Below are positions 24,068 through 32,706 of a stretch of 46,994 nucleotides of DNA, one piece after another. The stretch comes from Fredinandcohnia onubensis (GTDB taxonomy: Bacteria; Bacillota; Bacilli; Bacillales; Bacillaceae_L). Numbering within the stretch: the first letter of the stretch is position 1; each line of letters begins with the position of its first letter. The stretch covers positions 1 to 46,994 of the forward strand of contig NZ_NSEA01000036.1 of the NCBI RefSeq assembly GCF_002734285.1, in the 5' to 3' direction. Both the position numbers and the translations under genes were made by a program. Under the pieces are notes generated by a model that did not search any database, was not told the origin of the DNA, and saw nothing but the letters and a program-made list of their open reading frames with translations.

Positions 24068-24472
24068 ATGGATACGATTACAATGATTCAAATAGGTTTA
24101 GGAATTATCTTCATTATTTTAGTTTACGATACCTTTAGACCGGTAAAGGACCTCAAACATTTATCAGAAGCTGATTTTAAAGAAAAAATGAAAAAGTCAA
24201 AGGATATTGCAATCATTGATGTGAGAAACCCTTATGAATATCAAACAAATCATATTAAAGGTGCAATTAATCTCCCATTAAATAAAATTAAACGAAAGAA
24301 AGTTGAGATTCCAACCGATAAAGACATTATTTTATACTGTCAAACAGGTATACGCAGTAAACAAGCAGCCAAAGTCCTAAGAAGAAGACATAAGGACCTG
24401 CCTCTTGCACATATCAAAGGTGGCCTCTATAGCTTGAAAACAAAAGCAACACCCAGCGAGAGGAAAAAGTAA
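24068..24472 (+). CDS. membrane-anchored rhodanese-domain protein, YqhL-like
   Basis: A 134-residue protein with an N-terminal membrane span (about 5-21) and a rhodanese domain (about 30-128). The active-site loop is C91-Q-T-G-I-R-S, so the catalytic cysteine is present; the family moves sulfane sulfur between thiols. IDVRNPYEY and GAINLPL are the other rhodanese signatures. The size and anchor match B. subtilis YqhL. Start ATG after AAAGGATG. It is followed by a hairpin with two competing stems. Confidence 0.82.
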   Translation: MDTITMIQIGLGIIFIILVYDTFRPVKDLKHLSEADFKEKMKKSKDIAIIDVRNPYEYQTNHIKGAINLPLNKIKRKKVEIPTDKDIILYCQTGIRSKQAAKVLRRRHKDLPLAHIKGGLYSLKTKATPSERKK

Positions 24473-24479
24473 CATTGGA

Positions 24480-24526
24480 GTCAAACCGTACCGAAAAACC
24501 ATCACGTTTGACTGTACGGTTTATTT
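24480..24526 (+). terminator. hairpin after the rhodanese gene, with crossing stems
   Basis: AAACCGTAC (24483-24491) can pair with GTACGGTTT (24514-24522), and GTCAAAC (24480-24486) with GTTTGAC (24506-24512). The stems overlap at AAAC and cross, so they exclude each other or form a pseudoknot. A T-rich tail suggests a terminator. Confidence 0.55.
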
Positions 24527-24571
24527 TACATATAATAGAAGAGTAGAAGACTGATAGAAGGGGTGAAGCCG

Positions 24572-24990
24572 TTGGGAAGTTATACCGTATTGGAGAATTA
24601 GCAAAAGAAGCAAATGTATCAAAGCGTACGATTGATTATTACACACAACTTGGTATTTTAACGCCTGAACGCTCAGACTCTAACTATCGATTCTATGGTG
24701 ATGAAGCTGTGGAAACCCTTCATCTTGTAGCACAGTATAAGGAGTTAAACATCCCTTTACTTGAAATTAAGGAAAAGGTAGAGCTATTTAAAACAAATCG
24801 TGTAGAGCAAGAGAAAGTCTTGAAATACACACAGGATTTATCAAAGCGAATGGAATACCTAGAAACTGAACTTAAAGAAATAAAGCCGATGCTCGAGGGA
24901 TTATCCGCAGAGCAACAAAAATCAGTATTGAATAAGATGTCTTCACAAAGCATGGCACTTGCAAAACTAATTATGGTTCTGTTTACTTGA
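24572..24990 (+). pseudogene. MerR-family regulator with the start codon out of frame
   Basis: The reading frame from 24571 to 24990 encodes a typical MerR protein: LYRIGELAKEANVSKRTIDY, then LGILTPERSDSNYRFY, a coiled coil (about 55-110) and a short tail ending MVLFT. No ATG, GTG or TTG in that frame precedes the helix-turn-helix; a TAG lies 15 codons upstream of KLYRIGEL. The TTG at 24572, which has AAGGGG 8 nt before it, is one base out of frame and runs into TAG at 24599. One base added between 24575 and 24580 would restore the gene. The first usable start, GTG 24709, would lack the DNA-binding helix. Either a recent frameshift, a sequencing error or non-standard initiation. Confidence 0.7.
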
Positions 24991-25144
24991 GTTAAAGAAT
25001 CATATAGTTATGAAACTTACAGAATAAAAATTCATTCTAAGAGAATAAAAAATCATTGTCATAAATACTTTATATAAACAACATTCTTTGTAATTTAATT
25101 AAAAAAATAGTAAAGAAACTAAAAATCTAAAAACTTACCTATTT

Positions 25145-25191
25145 AGGAGGTGTAATCCTTACTCGCCTCTCGCGTGTAAGGAAACTATTTG
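25145..25191 (+). promoter_or_regulatory. leader with ribosome site and hairpin before the CNNM/CBS gene
   Basis: A strong AGGAGG (25145-25150) lies 38 nt before the TTG start, too far for direct use. Between them CCTTAC (25157-25162) pairs with GTAAGG (25176-25181); folding this 25-nt hairpin leaves about 13 nt between AGGAGG and the TTG. The hairpin 3-prime arm contains a weaker AAGG site 7 nt from the TTG, and CCTCT in its loop can pair with GGAGG. The rest of 24991-25144 is AT-rich with no gene. Confidence 0.45.
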
Positions 25192-26532
25192 GAGATATTT
25201 AATTTGGTCATGGTTGCAATTTTAATTGCGTTAACTGCCTTTTTCGTAGCGTCGGAGTTTGCGATTGTAAAAGTAAGAAGCACTCGCATCGACCAGCTCG
25301 TAGCAGAAGGGAGGAAAAGCGCAACTGCTGCTAAGACTGTAATCTCAAACCTGGATGAATACCTGTCTGCATGTCAATTAGGTATAACAGTAACAGCTCT
25401 AGGACTTGGTTTTCTTGGAGAATCAACTGTGGAGGCTTTACTTCATCCATTATTCGGTATCTTAAATATACCGGATTCGTTTTCATCTGTTTTATCAATC
25501 GCATTGGCCTTCTTGACCATTACGTTTTTACATGTAGTTGTCGGGGAGCTCGCACCTAAAACAATTGCGATACAAAAAGCAGAAAGAATTACCTTGTTTT
25601 TTGCTAGACCATTAATCTTTTTCTATAAATTGATGTTTCCGTTTATTTGGGTATTAAACGGCTCTGCTCGTTTGTTAACTGGATTATTCGGCTTTAAACG
25701 AATTTCAGAACACGACATTGCCCATACCGAAGAGGAATTGAGACTTATTTTGTCTGAAAGTTATAAAAATGGTGAGATTAACCAATCTGAATATAAATAT
25801 GTAAATAATATCTTTGAATTTGATGATCGTGTAGCCAAAGAAATCATGGTACCTCGTACCGAAATCATCGCGCTTGAAAACGACAAATCGGTCCAAGATA
25901 TTTTAACGATTATGACGAGTGAAAAGTATACACGTTATCCGGTCGTTGACGGGGATAAGGATCATATCATTGGGTTAGTTAACCTAAAGGAACTACTAAC
26001 CGATGTTGTGACAGGTACAGGTGCAGATGGGAAAACAATTGAGGATTATACGAGACCGATTATCCATGTGATCGAATCAATTCCAATTCAGGAACTATTA
26101 GCGAAAATGCAAAGAGAACGCGTACACATGGCGATTTTAATAGATGAATATGGTGGAACTTCAGGTTTGGTTACGGTTGAGGATATAATCGAAGAAATCG
26201 TTGGGGAAATTCGCGATGAATTCGATACAGATGAAAAACCAGCCGTTCAAAAAATTAACGATACGACAACCATCTTAGATGGTAAGGTCTTAATCGGGGA
26301 AGTTAACGATTTGTTTGGATTACAAATTGATGATACAGATGTAGATACGATTAGTGGTTGGATCTTAACAGAGCAAATTGATATCCACCCTGGTGACAAA
26401 ATTCCATTTGGGGATTATGAATTTAGAATTATCGAAATGGATGGTCACCATATCAAATCACTCGAAATCAAAAAAATAATCCAACAAGAACATGTCTACA
26501 CCATTGGCCAAAGCGCCAGTGCATTAGAATAG
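25189..26532 (+). CDS. CNNM/CBS-domain transporter-like protein (hemolysin C/CorC family)
   Basis: A 447-residue membrane protein with a CNNM (DUF21) domain of three to four spans (about 1-190: [42 protein letters not shown]), a tandem CBS pair (about 215-335: [34 protein letters not shown]) and a C-terminal CorC_HlyC domain (about 350-435). Relatives in Bacillus affect magnesium efflux or tolerance; 'hemolysin' is a historical label. The start is TTG 25189 giving [15 protein letters not shown], the N terminus expected for the family. It stands alone between a leader hairpin and a strong terminator. Confidence 0.88.
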   Translation: MEIFNLVMVAILIALTAFFVASEFAIVKVRSTRIDQLVAEGRKSATAAKTVISNLDEYLSACQLGITVTALGLGFLGESTVEALLHPLFGILNIPDSFSSVLSIALAFLTITFLHVVVGELAPKTIAIQKAERITLFFARPLIFFYKLMFPFIWVLNGSARLLTGLFGFKRISEHDIAHTEEELRLILSESYKNGEINQSEYKYVNNIFEFDDRVAKEIMVPRTEIIALENDKSVQDILTIMTSEKYTRYPVVDGDKDHIIGLVNLKELLTDVVTGTGADGKTIEDYTRPIIHVIESIPIQELLAKMQRERVHMAILIDEYGGTSGLVTVEDIIEEIVGEIRDEFDTDEKPAVQKINDTTTILDGKVLIGEVNDLFGLQIDDTDVDTISGWILTEQIDIHPGDKIPFGDYEFRIIEMDGHHIKSLEIKKIIQQEHVYTIGQSASALE

Positions 26533-26536
26533 ATGC

Positions 26537-26570
26537 AAAAGCCTTGACGATTTTTTCGTCAAGGCTTTTT
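26537..26570 (+). terminator. terminator of the CNNM/CBS gene
   Basis: AAAAGCCTTGACGA pairs with TCGTCAAGGCTTTT across a T-rich loop, followed by T. The AT-rich 26571-26729 holds the ddl promoter region, with TATATAATAT near 26670. Confidence 0.9.
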
Positions 26571-26729
26571 ATGTAGGCACACGTCATCATTCTTAAAATT
26601 AGGTTCAAGCCTAGACAGACACATTTCTAGACACATGTAATAAATTATAGAAATGTTATGTAATTGTTATATAATATAAAAGCGTTAATGTTAAAATAAA
26701 GGGTATACGAATTTTTAGGAGGAAGCTTA

Positions 26730-27815
26730 ATGAAGGTAAAACTAGGCTTGCTATATGGAGGGAAATCAGCTGAACATAAGGTTTCCTTACAAACCGCATT
26801 AGCTGTAATCAAAGCATTAGATCACTCAAAATATGATATTCATCCCATTTATATATCAGAACAAGGCGAATGGATTCGTGGGAATCAATTGACAGGTCCA
26901 GTTGATGACGTAAAGAAATTAGTATTAAAAGAGGCTGGAACACCAATTTCACCTGTTTCGTTAAACGCAGAACTTTTTCCTGCGCAGCAATCAATTCAGA
27001 ATGAATCAATTGACGTCGTATTTCCGTTGTTACATGGACCAAATGGTGAGGACGGAACGGTTCAGGGACTGCTTGAGCTTATGAACATCCCATACGTTGG
27101 CAATGGCGTACTTGCTTCGTCAGCAGGTATGGATAAAGTCATTATGAAAAACATCTTTGGCCAAGCTGGGCTGCTTCAAGCAAAATATGCTTCATATATT
27201 CGTAGCGAGTGGAAGCAAAATCCAGAAGAAGCGTACGCTAAAGTTGAAGAAGAACTTGGCTATCCTTGCTTTGTTAAACCAGCAAACCTTGGTTCAAGCG
27301 TTGGTATTAGCAAAGCAACAGACCGTGAAAGTCTTGAAAAAGCGTTCGAAGAAGCTTTCATGTTTGATCGTAAAGTTATTATTGAAGAGGCAATCATTGG
27401 CCGTGAAATTGAAATCGGTGTCCTTGGAAACGATAATCCTAGCTGTTCAGTTGTTGGAGAAATCGTACCGAAGAAAGATTTTTATGACTATAAAGCAAAA
27501 TATGAAGATGGCGATACAGCTCTCATCATTCCTGCTGTTATTACAGATGAGCAATATGAAAATGTCAAAACAGAGGCAGTTAAAGCGTTCAAAGCACTTG
27601 ATTGCTCTGGATTAGTAAGAGCGGACTTCTTCCTAACGAAAGAAGGAAAAGTCATCATTAATGAAGTAAACACAATGCCTGGATTTACACCATTCAGTAT
27701 GTTCCCGTTACTTTGGCAAGAGGCTGGTGTGAGCTATCCAGAACTTATTGAAAAATTAGTTGAGCTTGCAATCGAGCGCCATAACGAAAAACAAACGATT
27801 AAATACACCATCTAA
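26730..27815 (+). CDS. ddl: D-alanine--D-alanine ligase
   Basis: A 361-residue ATP-grasp ligase joining two D-Ala for peptidoglycan precursors. Evidence: N-terminal [70 protein letters not shown] and the metal-binding [17 protein letters not shown]. The loop reads [16 protein letters not shown], a Y-containing omega loop that fits a D-Ala-D-Ala rather than D-Ala-D-lactate enzyme. The gene order ddl-murF is the B. subtilis order. ATG after AGGAGG. Confidence 0.95.
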   Translation: MKVKLGLLYGGKSAEHKVSLQTALAVIKALDHSKYDIHPIYISEQGEWIRGNQLTGPVDDVKKLVLKEAGTPISPVSLNAELFPAQQSIQNESIDVVFPLLHGPNGEDGTVQGLLELMNIPYVGNGVLASSAGMDKVIMKNIFGQAGLLQAKYASYIRSEWKQNPEEAYAKVEEELGYPCFVKPANLGSSVGISKATDRESLEKAFEEAFMFDRKVIIEEAIIGREIEIGVLGNDNPSCSVVGEIVPKKDFYDYKAKYEDGDTALIIPAVITDEQYENVKTEAVKAFKALDCSGLVRADFFLTKEGKVIINEVNTMPGFTPFSMFPLLWQEAGVSYPELIEKLVELAIERHNEKQTIKYTI

Positions 27816-27824
27816 AAATCAACA

Positions 27825-27859
27825 GAAACACTATTCTTCCTTCTGAATAGTGTTTCTTT
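27825..27859 (+). terminator. hairpin between ddl and murF
   Basis: GAAACACTATTC (27825-27836) pairs perfectly with GAATAGTGTTTC (27845-27856), followed by TTTA. With only a short T run it may lower, not abolish, read-through from ddl into murF. Confidence 0.6.
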
Positions 27860-27877
27860 ATGAAAGGAGAGATTTTC

Positions 27878-29251
27878 ATGATAAAAAAGACGTTGGCACA
27901 AATCGCACAGATGGCAAACGGTGAAAAGCTTGATCCACAATTTCAAAATGTCGTAATAGAAGGTGTATCCATTGACACAAGAACGATCTCACCTGGAAAT
28001 CTGTACATACCAATCATTGGCGAAACCTTTAATGGTCATCAATTTGTGGACTCGGCGATTGATAATGGTGCAGCAGCGGTCTTATGGGGTAGTGACCAGC
28101 CAAATCCACCACAGCAAATACCTGTTATTTTTGTAAAGGACACATTAGAAGCTCTTCAAACACTAGCAAAAAACTATCGTGATGAGCTTTCGATAAAAGT
28201 CGTCGGGATTACAGGAAGCAATGGAAAAACAACAACAAAAGATATGGTGACAGCTGTTTTATCAACGAATCTGCGTGTTCAAAAAACAGAAGGAAACTTC
28301 AATAATCATATCGGCTTGCCTTTAACTCTTTTACGATTAAAAGAGGATACGGAAGTTGCTGTACTTGAAATGGGAATGAGCGCTTTTGGAGAAATTGAAT
28401 TCCTTACTTTATTAGCACGACCTAATGTGGCAGTTATAACCAATATTGGTGAATCCCATATGATGGATCTCGGTTCTCGTGAAGGAATTGCCAAGGCGAA
28501 GCTTGAAATTGTTGATGGGTTAGCTAAAGATGGCTTGCTTATTTATCATGGGGACGAACCACTTTTAACAGAGCGGGTTAAAGCAATGGATATCCATACG
28601 ACAACCTTTGGTGAGTCAACGAAAAATGATCTGTTTCCATTAAGCATTAAACAAGAAAGTGAGGGTACCTATTTTTCCATTAATGAGCAGGAAAATAAGG
28701 AGTTTTATGTGCCCGTTTTAGGTAAACATAATGTTAATAATGCAATGGCTGCTATTGAAGTTGCTCGACATTTCGGTTTATCCTGGGACCAAATCGAAAG
28801 CGGCTTGCAACAAATAAAGATTACGAATATGAGGCTCGAGCTAATTGAAGGTGTCAACGGGACAAAACTAATTAATGATGCTTACAATGCAAGCCCACTA
28901 TCCATGAAAGCTGCAATCAGCCTAGTTCATGATTTAAAGACTTCTGGTAAAAAAATAGTCGTATTGGGTGACATGCTAGAGCTTGGAGATAAAGAAAATG
29001 AATACCACGAAGAAGTGGGGCGCTTCATTCAGCCTGACAAGGTTGATTATGTATTCACATACGGTACATTAGGCGAGCATATCGCTAATGGGGCAAAAGA
29101 ACATTTTCCTGAAGAACGTGTTTCAGCATTCCAAGACAAGGAAAACCTAATAGAAGCATTGCGAAACCTATTATCAGAAGAGGATATCCTTTTAGTAAAA
29201 GGTTCAAGAGGGATGAAGCTCGAAGAAGTCATTTTTGCCTTCAAAAAATAA
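27878..29251 (+). CDS. murF: UDP-N-acetylmuramoyl-tripeptide--D-alanyl-D-alanine ligase
   Basis: A 457-residue Mur ligase that adds the D-Ala-D-Ala made by Ddl to UDP-MurNAc-tripeptide. The ATP loop is GITGSNGKTTTKD; NFNNHIGLPLTLL, EMGMSAFGEI and the C-terminal NDAYNASPLSMKAAI are MurF signatures. I start at ATG 27878, 6 nt after AAAGGAGA, giving the same length as the B. subtilis enzyme; an ATG at 27860 comes directly after the intergenic hairpin and lacks a ribosome site. Confidence 0.95.
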   Translation: MIKKTLAQIAQMANGEKLDPQFQNVVIEGVSIDTRTISPGNLYIPIIGETFNGHQFVDSAIDNGAAAVLWGSDQPNPPQQIPVIFVKDTLEALQTLAKNYRDELSIKVVGITGSNGKTTTKDMVTAVLSTNLRVQKTEGNFNNHIGLPLTLLRLKEDTEVAVLEMGMSAFGEIEFLTLLARPNVAVITNIGESHMMDLGSREGIAKAKLEIVDGLAKDGLLIYHGDEPLLTERVKAMDIHTTTFGESTKNDLFPLSIKQESEGTYFSINEQENKEFYVPVLGKHNVNNAMAAIEVARHFGLSWDQIESGLQQIKITNMRLELIEGVNGTKLINDAYNASPLSMKAAISLVHDLKTSGKKIVVLGDMLELGDKENEYHEEVGRFIQPDKVDYVFTYGTLGEHIANGAKEHFPEERVSAFQDKENLIEALRNLLSEEDILLVKGSRGMKLEEVIFAFKK

Positions 29252-29253
29252 GA

Positions 29254-29284
29254 AAAAGCTCGGCGTGCACCTGCCGAGCTTTTC
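29254..29284 (+). terminator. terminator of murF
   Basis: AAAGCTCGGC pairs with GCCGAGCTTT around GTGCACCT, followed by TCT. It ends where the small minus-strand gene stops. Confidence 0.85.
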
Positions 29285-29388
29285 TAGTTTATAAATGGTA
29301 GTATAATTAGAATAGTCAGTAAGATTCCCAAGGAGTAGGATAATAATTCTTTCATAAAATCTGAGTTTTCATTGAATAGCTTGTCCAT
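29284..29388 (-). CDS. single-span membrane microprotein (34 residues)
   Basis: ATG at 29388 is preceded by GGGAGGG at 6 nt; TAG is at 29284-29286. The product starts MDKLFNENSDFMKELLSYSL and then has one hydrophobic span (about 17-33, SYSLGILLTILIILPFI). It is too short for a domain search to mean much. Its stop codon touches the murF terminator. Such tiny membrane proteins are common in Bacillus and often modulate larger membrane proteins; no partner can be named. Confidence 0.55.
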   Translation of the reverse strand: MDKLFNENSDFMKELLSYSLGILLTILIILPFIN

Positions 29389-29493
29389 TTAAAACCCTCC
29401 CAAATATGTTTCTTACTTATTAGTACGTTTGAAAACGATAAATGTTACAAAAACATTACAATTATTTCAAAAACATTTTAGAGAGGAGTAATT

Positions 29494-30204
29494 TTGGTGA
29501 TTGGCTGTTTGTTCATACACGGTTTTACTGGGGCTCCTTATGAAGTTGAGCCACTTGCAGAGCATATCCGCCATTCAACAGATTGGGTCGTCCGAACACC
29601 AACCTTGCCCGGTCATGGCGAGAGCTTGAATTTAAAGGGAACCCATTACTCAGAATGGATTGAATATGCAGAAAAGGAGCTAGTTGAACTCCTTCATACT
29701 TGTGACCAGGTTTTTGTCATCGGTTTTTCGATGGGTGGAATCATAGCTGGTTACTTAGCAACGCGTTTTCCAATTCAAAAACTCGTCTTACTAAGTGCTG
29801 CTGCTTACTATATCAACCCAAAGCAACTTGTATCCGATATAAAACTCATGCTTCGTGATGGTCTAAACAAAAATCTTCATAAAAACAAACTCTATTTACG
29901 GTATAAAAAGAAAATAGTGGACACTCCTCTATCCGCAACAATTGAATTTCGAAAGCTTGTACGAAAGATTAGACCATTGCTTAACCAAATCAATGTGCCT
30001 ACCTTAATTGTACAAGGCGAATGTGACGGGATTGTCCCAGTTAAAAGTGCGCATTACTTGAATCAAGTTATCTCATCTACGCAAAAAAGACTCCTTTTTT
30101 TACCATGTGCAAAGCATCATGTTTGTTATGGTGGGGACCAGGAAACACTATTTAAAGAGGTAGATTCATTCTTACATGAAACAACAAAAGAGTGTATATA
30201 CTAA
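29494..30204 (+). CDS. alpha/beta-hydrolase, carboxylesterase-like
   Basis: A 236-residue serine hydrolase resembling Bacillus Est30/YvaK-type carboxylesterases. The oxyanion loop is FIHGFTGAP, the nucleophile elbow GFSMGG (S79), the acid is in GECDGIVP and the catalytic His probably in AKHHVCYGGD. It would hydrolyse short-chain esters in the cytoplasm; no natural substrate is known. The start is TTG 29494 (or GTG 29497) after GAGAGGAG. It lies between murF and cshA, where B. subtilis has no such gene. Confidence 0.82.
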   Translation: MVIGCLFIHGFTGAPYEVEPLAEHIRHSTDWVVRTPTLPGHGESLNLKGTHYSEWIEYAEKELVELLHTCDQVFVIGFSMGGIIAGYLATRFPIQKLVLLSAAAYYINPKQLVSDIKLMLRDGLNKNLHKNKLYLRYKKKIVDTPLSATIEFRKLVRKIRPLLNQINVPTLIVQGECDGIVPVKSAHYLNQVISSTQKRLLFLPCAKHHVCYGGDQETLFKEVDSFLHETTKECIY

Positions 30205-30265
30205 TCATTGAAAATTCAGCTTTATTGCATTTCTAAAGGGGTAGTGGTAAGATTACATCTACAGT

Positions 30266-30320
30266 GTTAAAAAGGGCATATGTTGTTAACTCATTGGAAA
30301 CGCCCTTTTATTAACTTTTT
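30266..30320 (+). terminator. first of two tandem hairpins before cshA
   Basis: AAAAGGGC (30270-30277) pairs with GCCCTTTT (30302-30309) with a 24-nt loop; T-rich sequence follows. Confidence 0.55.
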
Positions 30321-30335
30321 GGACGTGAACCCTGA

Positions 30336-30376
30336 GGGCATTACTTCCGTTATTTCACGGAAAATGTCCTTTTTTT
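30336..30376 (+). terminator. second tandem hairpin before cshA
   Basis: GGGCATT..TTCCGT pairs with ACGGAA..ATGTCC and is followed by TTTTTTT (30370-30376). It probably ends transcription from the hydrolase gene. Confidence 0.7.
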
Positions 30377-30599
30377 AAGCAGAATTAGATTCTGATCTAC
30401 TATAAATACTAGGCAGTTGCCTACCTACCGCGTACTTATCTTCATGTGTAGGTTTTGCGATCATGATGCAGCCTATTGTTGTATCCAGCTTAAAATCGTA
30501 TTATTCGAGGCGAAAAGCCCAGTGTCTATACAGATTTCCCGTCTAAATAGTCAATTTTGTCATTGTACAAATAGATTAGTAAAAAGGAGTATGAAAAAA
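30377..30599 (+). other. long leader region of cshA
   Basis: No gene is supported here although a frame in line with cshA stays open. It holds several small stems (AGGCA-GT-TGCCT at 30411-30422; CCTAC with GTAGG about 28 nt later; GGC-GAAAA-GCC). A possible promoter TTAAGC-17-TACTAT starts right after the second hairpin. A structured leader of about 200 nt would suit a cold-shock helicase mRNA. Confidence 0.4.
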
Positions 30600-32105
30600 T
30601 TGGCAGTATTTAACGAACTAGGGATTAGTCAAGACTTAATGAAATCAATCAGTAAAATGGGGTTTGAAGAGGCAACTCCGATTCAAGCACAAACGATTCC
30701 ATTAGCATTAAAAGGGCATGACGTAATTGGTCAAGCTCAAACAGGAACAGGAAAAACAGCAGCATTTGGAATTCCTCTTATCGAGAACGTCGATGTAAAA
30801 GACGACAACATCCAAGGAATTGTCATTGCACCAACTCGTGAACTTGCGATTCAGGTATCAGAAGAACTTCATAAAATCGGGCACTTCAACCGCGTTCGAA
30901 TTTTACCAATCTATGGTGGTCAGGATATCTCTCGCCAGATTCGTTCACTTAAGAAACACCCTCATATCATTGTTGGTACGCCAGGACGTGTAATAGACCA
31001 TATTAATCGTAAAACCCTTAAGCTTCAAAATGTAAAAACAGTCGTTCTAGACGAAGCTGATGAAATGTTAAACATGGGCTTTATCGAGGATATTGAAGCG
31101 ATCTTAAAAGGAGTTCCTGACGAACGTCAAACTTTGCTTTTCTCTGCAACGATGCCAGGTCCAATCCAACGCATTGCTGAACGTTTCATGAAAGACCCAC
31201 AAATTGTGAAAGTAAAAGCAAAAGAAGTAACAGTGCCAAATATTCAACAATACTATCTAGAAGTTCAGGAAAAGAAAAAGTTCGATGTCCTAACTCGTTT
31301 ATTAGATATCCAATCGCCAGAATTAGCGATTATCTTTGGACGTACGAAGCGTCGTGTTGATGAACTTTCAGAAGCATTAACTTTAAGAGGTTATGCGGCA
31401 GAGGGGATCCATGGTGACCTAAGTCAGGCAAAACGTATATCTGTTTTGCGCAAATTCAAAGAAGGATCTATCGAAGTACTAGTTGCGACAGATGTTGCAG
31501 CACGTGGACTAGATATTTCCGGTGTTACACATGTATATAATTTTGATATTCCACAAGATCCTGAAAGCTATGTACACCGAATTGGACGTACAGGTAGAGC
31601 AGGAAAACATGGTATGGCGATGACTTTCGTAACACCTCGAGAAATCGGCCAACTTAAAAACGTGGAAAATACAACAAAACGTAAAATGGACAAAATGAAG
31701 CCACCTACATTGGATGAGGCTTTAGAAGGGCAACAAAAGATCACGATGGAAAAAATCGTATCTACGATTGAGGCCAATAATTTATCATATTATACTCGTA
31801 TCGCTGAAGAGCTTTTAGAAGAGCATGATTCAGTTTCTGTTGTTGCAGCTGCAATTAAGTTAATGACTAAAGAGCCAGATGCAACTCCAATTAAACTAAC
31901 TGAGGAAGCACCTCTTCGCGTTAAGAGAGACAATCGAGATAATAACCGCGGTGGTGGACGTGACCGTGGGCGTTATAAAGGTAGTCGTGACCGCGGTCGT
32001 GGAAATGGTGGACGACAAGGTTCAGGTGGTCGTCAAGGATCAGGCGGAAATCGTTACTCTTCAAGTAGCAATCGTCGCGGCAACTTCCGTAAAAACGAAG
32101 AATAA
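30600..32105 (+). CDS. cshA: DEAD-box RNA helicase CshA
   Basis: A 501-residue ATP-dependent RNA helicase that in Bacillus works with the RNA degradation machinery and in ribosome biogenesis, especially in the cold. Q motif [50 protein letters not shown] and [10 protein letters not shown] are all present in order. A basic Arg-Gly-rich tail (about 440-501, DRGR and RQGSGG repeats) should bind RNA. I use TTG 30600, 10 nt after AAGGAG, giving [16 protein letters not shown]; the ATG at 30591 is too close to that ribosome site. Confidence 0.94.
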   Translation: MAVFNELGISQDLMKSISKMGFEEATPIQAQTIPLALKGHDVIGQAQTGTGKTAAFGIPLIENVDVKDDNIQGIVIAPTRELAIQVSEELHKIGHFNRVRILPIYGGQDISRQIRSLKKHPHIIVGTPGRVIDHINRKTLKLQNVKTVVLDEADEMLNMGFIEDIEAILKGVPDERQTLLFSATMPGPIQRIAERFMKDPQIVKVKAKEVTVPNIQQYYLEVQEKKKFDVLTRLLDIQSPELAIIFGRTKRRVDELSEALTLRGYAAEGIHGDLSQAKRISVLRKFKEGSIEVLVATDVAARGLDISGVTHVYNFDIPQDPESYVHRIGRTGRAGKHGMAMTFVTPREIGQLKNVENTTKRKMDKMKPPTLDEALEGQQKITMEKIVSTIEANNLSYYTRIAEELLEEHDSVSVVAAAIKLMTKEPDATPIKLTEEAPLRVKRDNRDNNRGGGRDRGRYKGSRDRGRGNGGRQGSGGRQGSGGNRYSSSSNRRGNFRKNEE

Positions 32106-32115
32106 TTAATAACCA

Positions 32116-32145
32116 AACAGTGCACAGCTTGTGCACTGTTTTTTC
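32116..32145 (+). terminator. terminator of cshA
   Basis: AACAGTGCAC (32116-32125) pairs with GTGCACTGTT (32131-32140) around AGCTT, then TTTTT. Confidence 0.9.
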
Positions 32146-32226
32146 TTATGTCAAATTTTCTCAAAATCATTTATACTGAAAAGGTTGGTAAGAATAATAT
32201 TCCAATTGAGAAGGGTTTGTTGGATT

Positions 32227-32706
32227 ATGAGGGACATCCCAAAAAATCGGATTAGTACACGTGCCTTAACAGTATGGAAAACATCTGCACTCATTTCGTC
32301 TATGATTGGTTGGACTTTAGCCATAACTGTCTTAGTCCTTACGATTATTTTTGATTGGACGTACTGGGTTTTAACAGGCCTACTCATCCTTTGCATGATT
32401 GAATCAATATTAACGATTTTCATTTTACCGAAGCTAAAGTGGAAGCGTTGGAGATATGAGGTTCATGAACATGAAATTGACCTCCAACGTGGCGTTTTCA
32501 TTGTGAAAAGAACAATTATTCCAATGAACCGCGTCCAACACGTTGATACCCAGCAAGGACCGTTGTTGCGTAAACATCATTTAGCTACTGTTACCATTTC
32601 AACAGCGGCAACAGTTCATGAAATACCAGCACTTGATTTGGAGGAAGCAGACCAGTTGCGTGACTCAATCTCAAGCTTAGCAAGGGTGGATGAAGATGAT
32701 GTTTGA
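32227..32706 (+). CDS. ydbS: PH-domain membrane protein YdbS
   Basis: A 159-residue protein, the same length as B. subtilis YdbS. Two membrane spans (about 23-42, 47-68) are followed by a bacterial PH-like (bPH2) domain (about 75-150: WRYEVHEHEIDLQRGVFIV, MNRVQHVDTQQGPLLRKHHL, STAATVHEIPALDLEEADQL). Function is not firmly known; YdbS and YdbT together affect sensitivity to certain antimicrobial peptides in B. subtilis. ATG 32227 is preceded by AAGGG. The gene overlaps ydbT, so they form a coupled pair. Confidence 0.88.
   Translation: MRDIPKNRISTRALTVWKTSALISSMIGWTLAITVLVLTIIFDWTYWVLTGLLILCMIESILTIFILPKLKWKRWRYEVHEHEIDLQRGVFIVKRTIIPMNRVQHVDTQQGPLLRKHHLATVTISTAATVHEIPALDLEEADQLRDSISSLARVDEDDV

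Noticed and set aside
26684-26706. GTTAAT...GGGTAT before ddl as a SigB promoter
   Set aside because: The spacing of 11 bp is too short for SigB (12-15) and the -35 match is poor.
30417-30599. 61-codon extension upstream of CshA
   Set aside because: It has no ribosome site and no resemblance to helicase N termini; AAGGAG fits TTG 30600.
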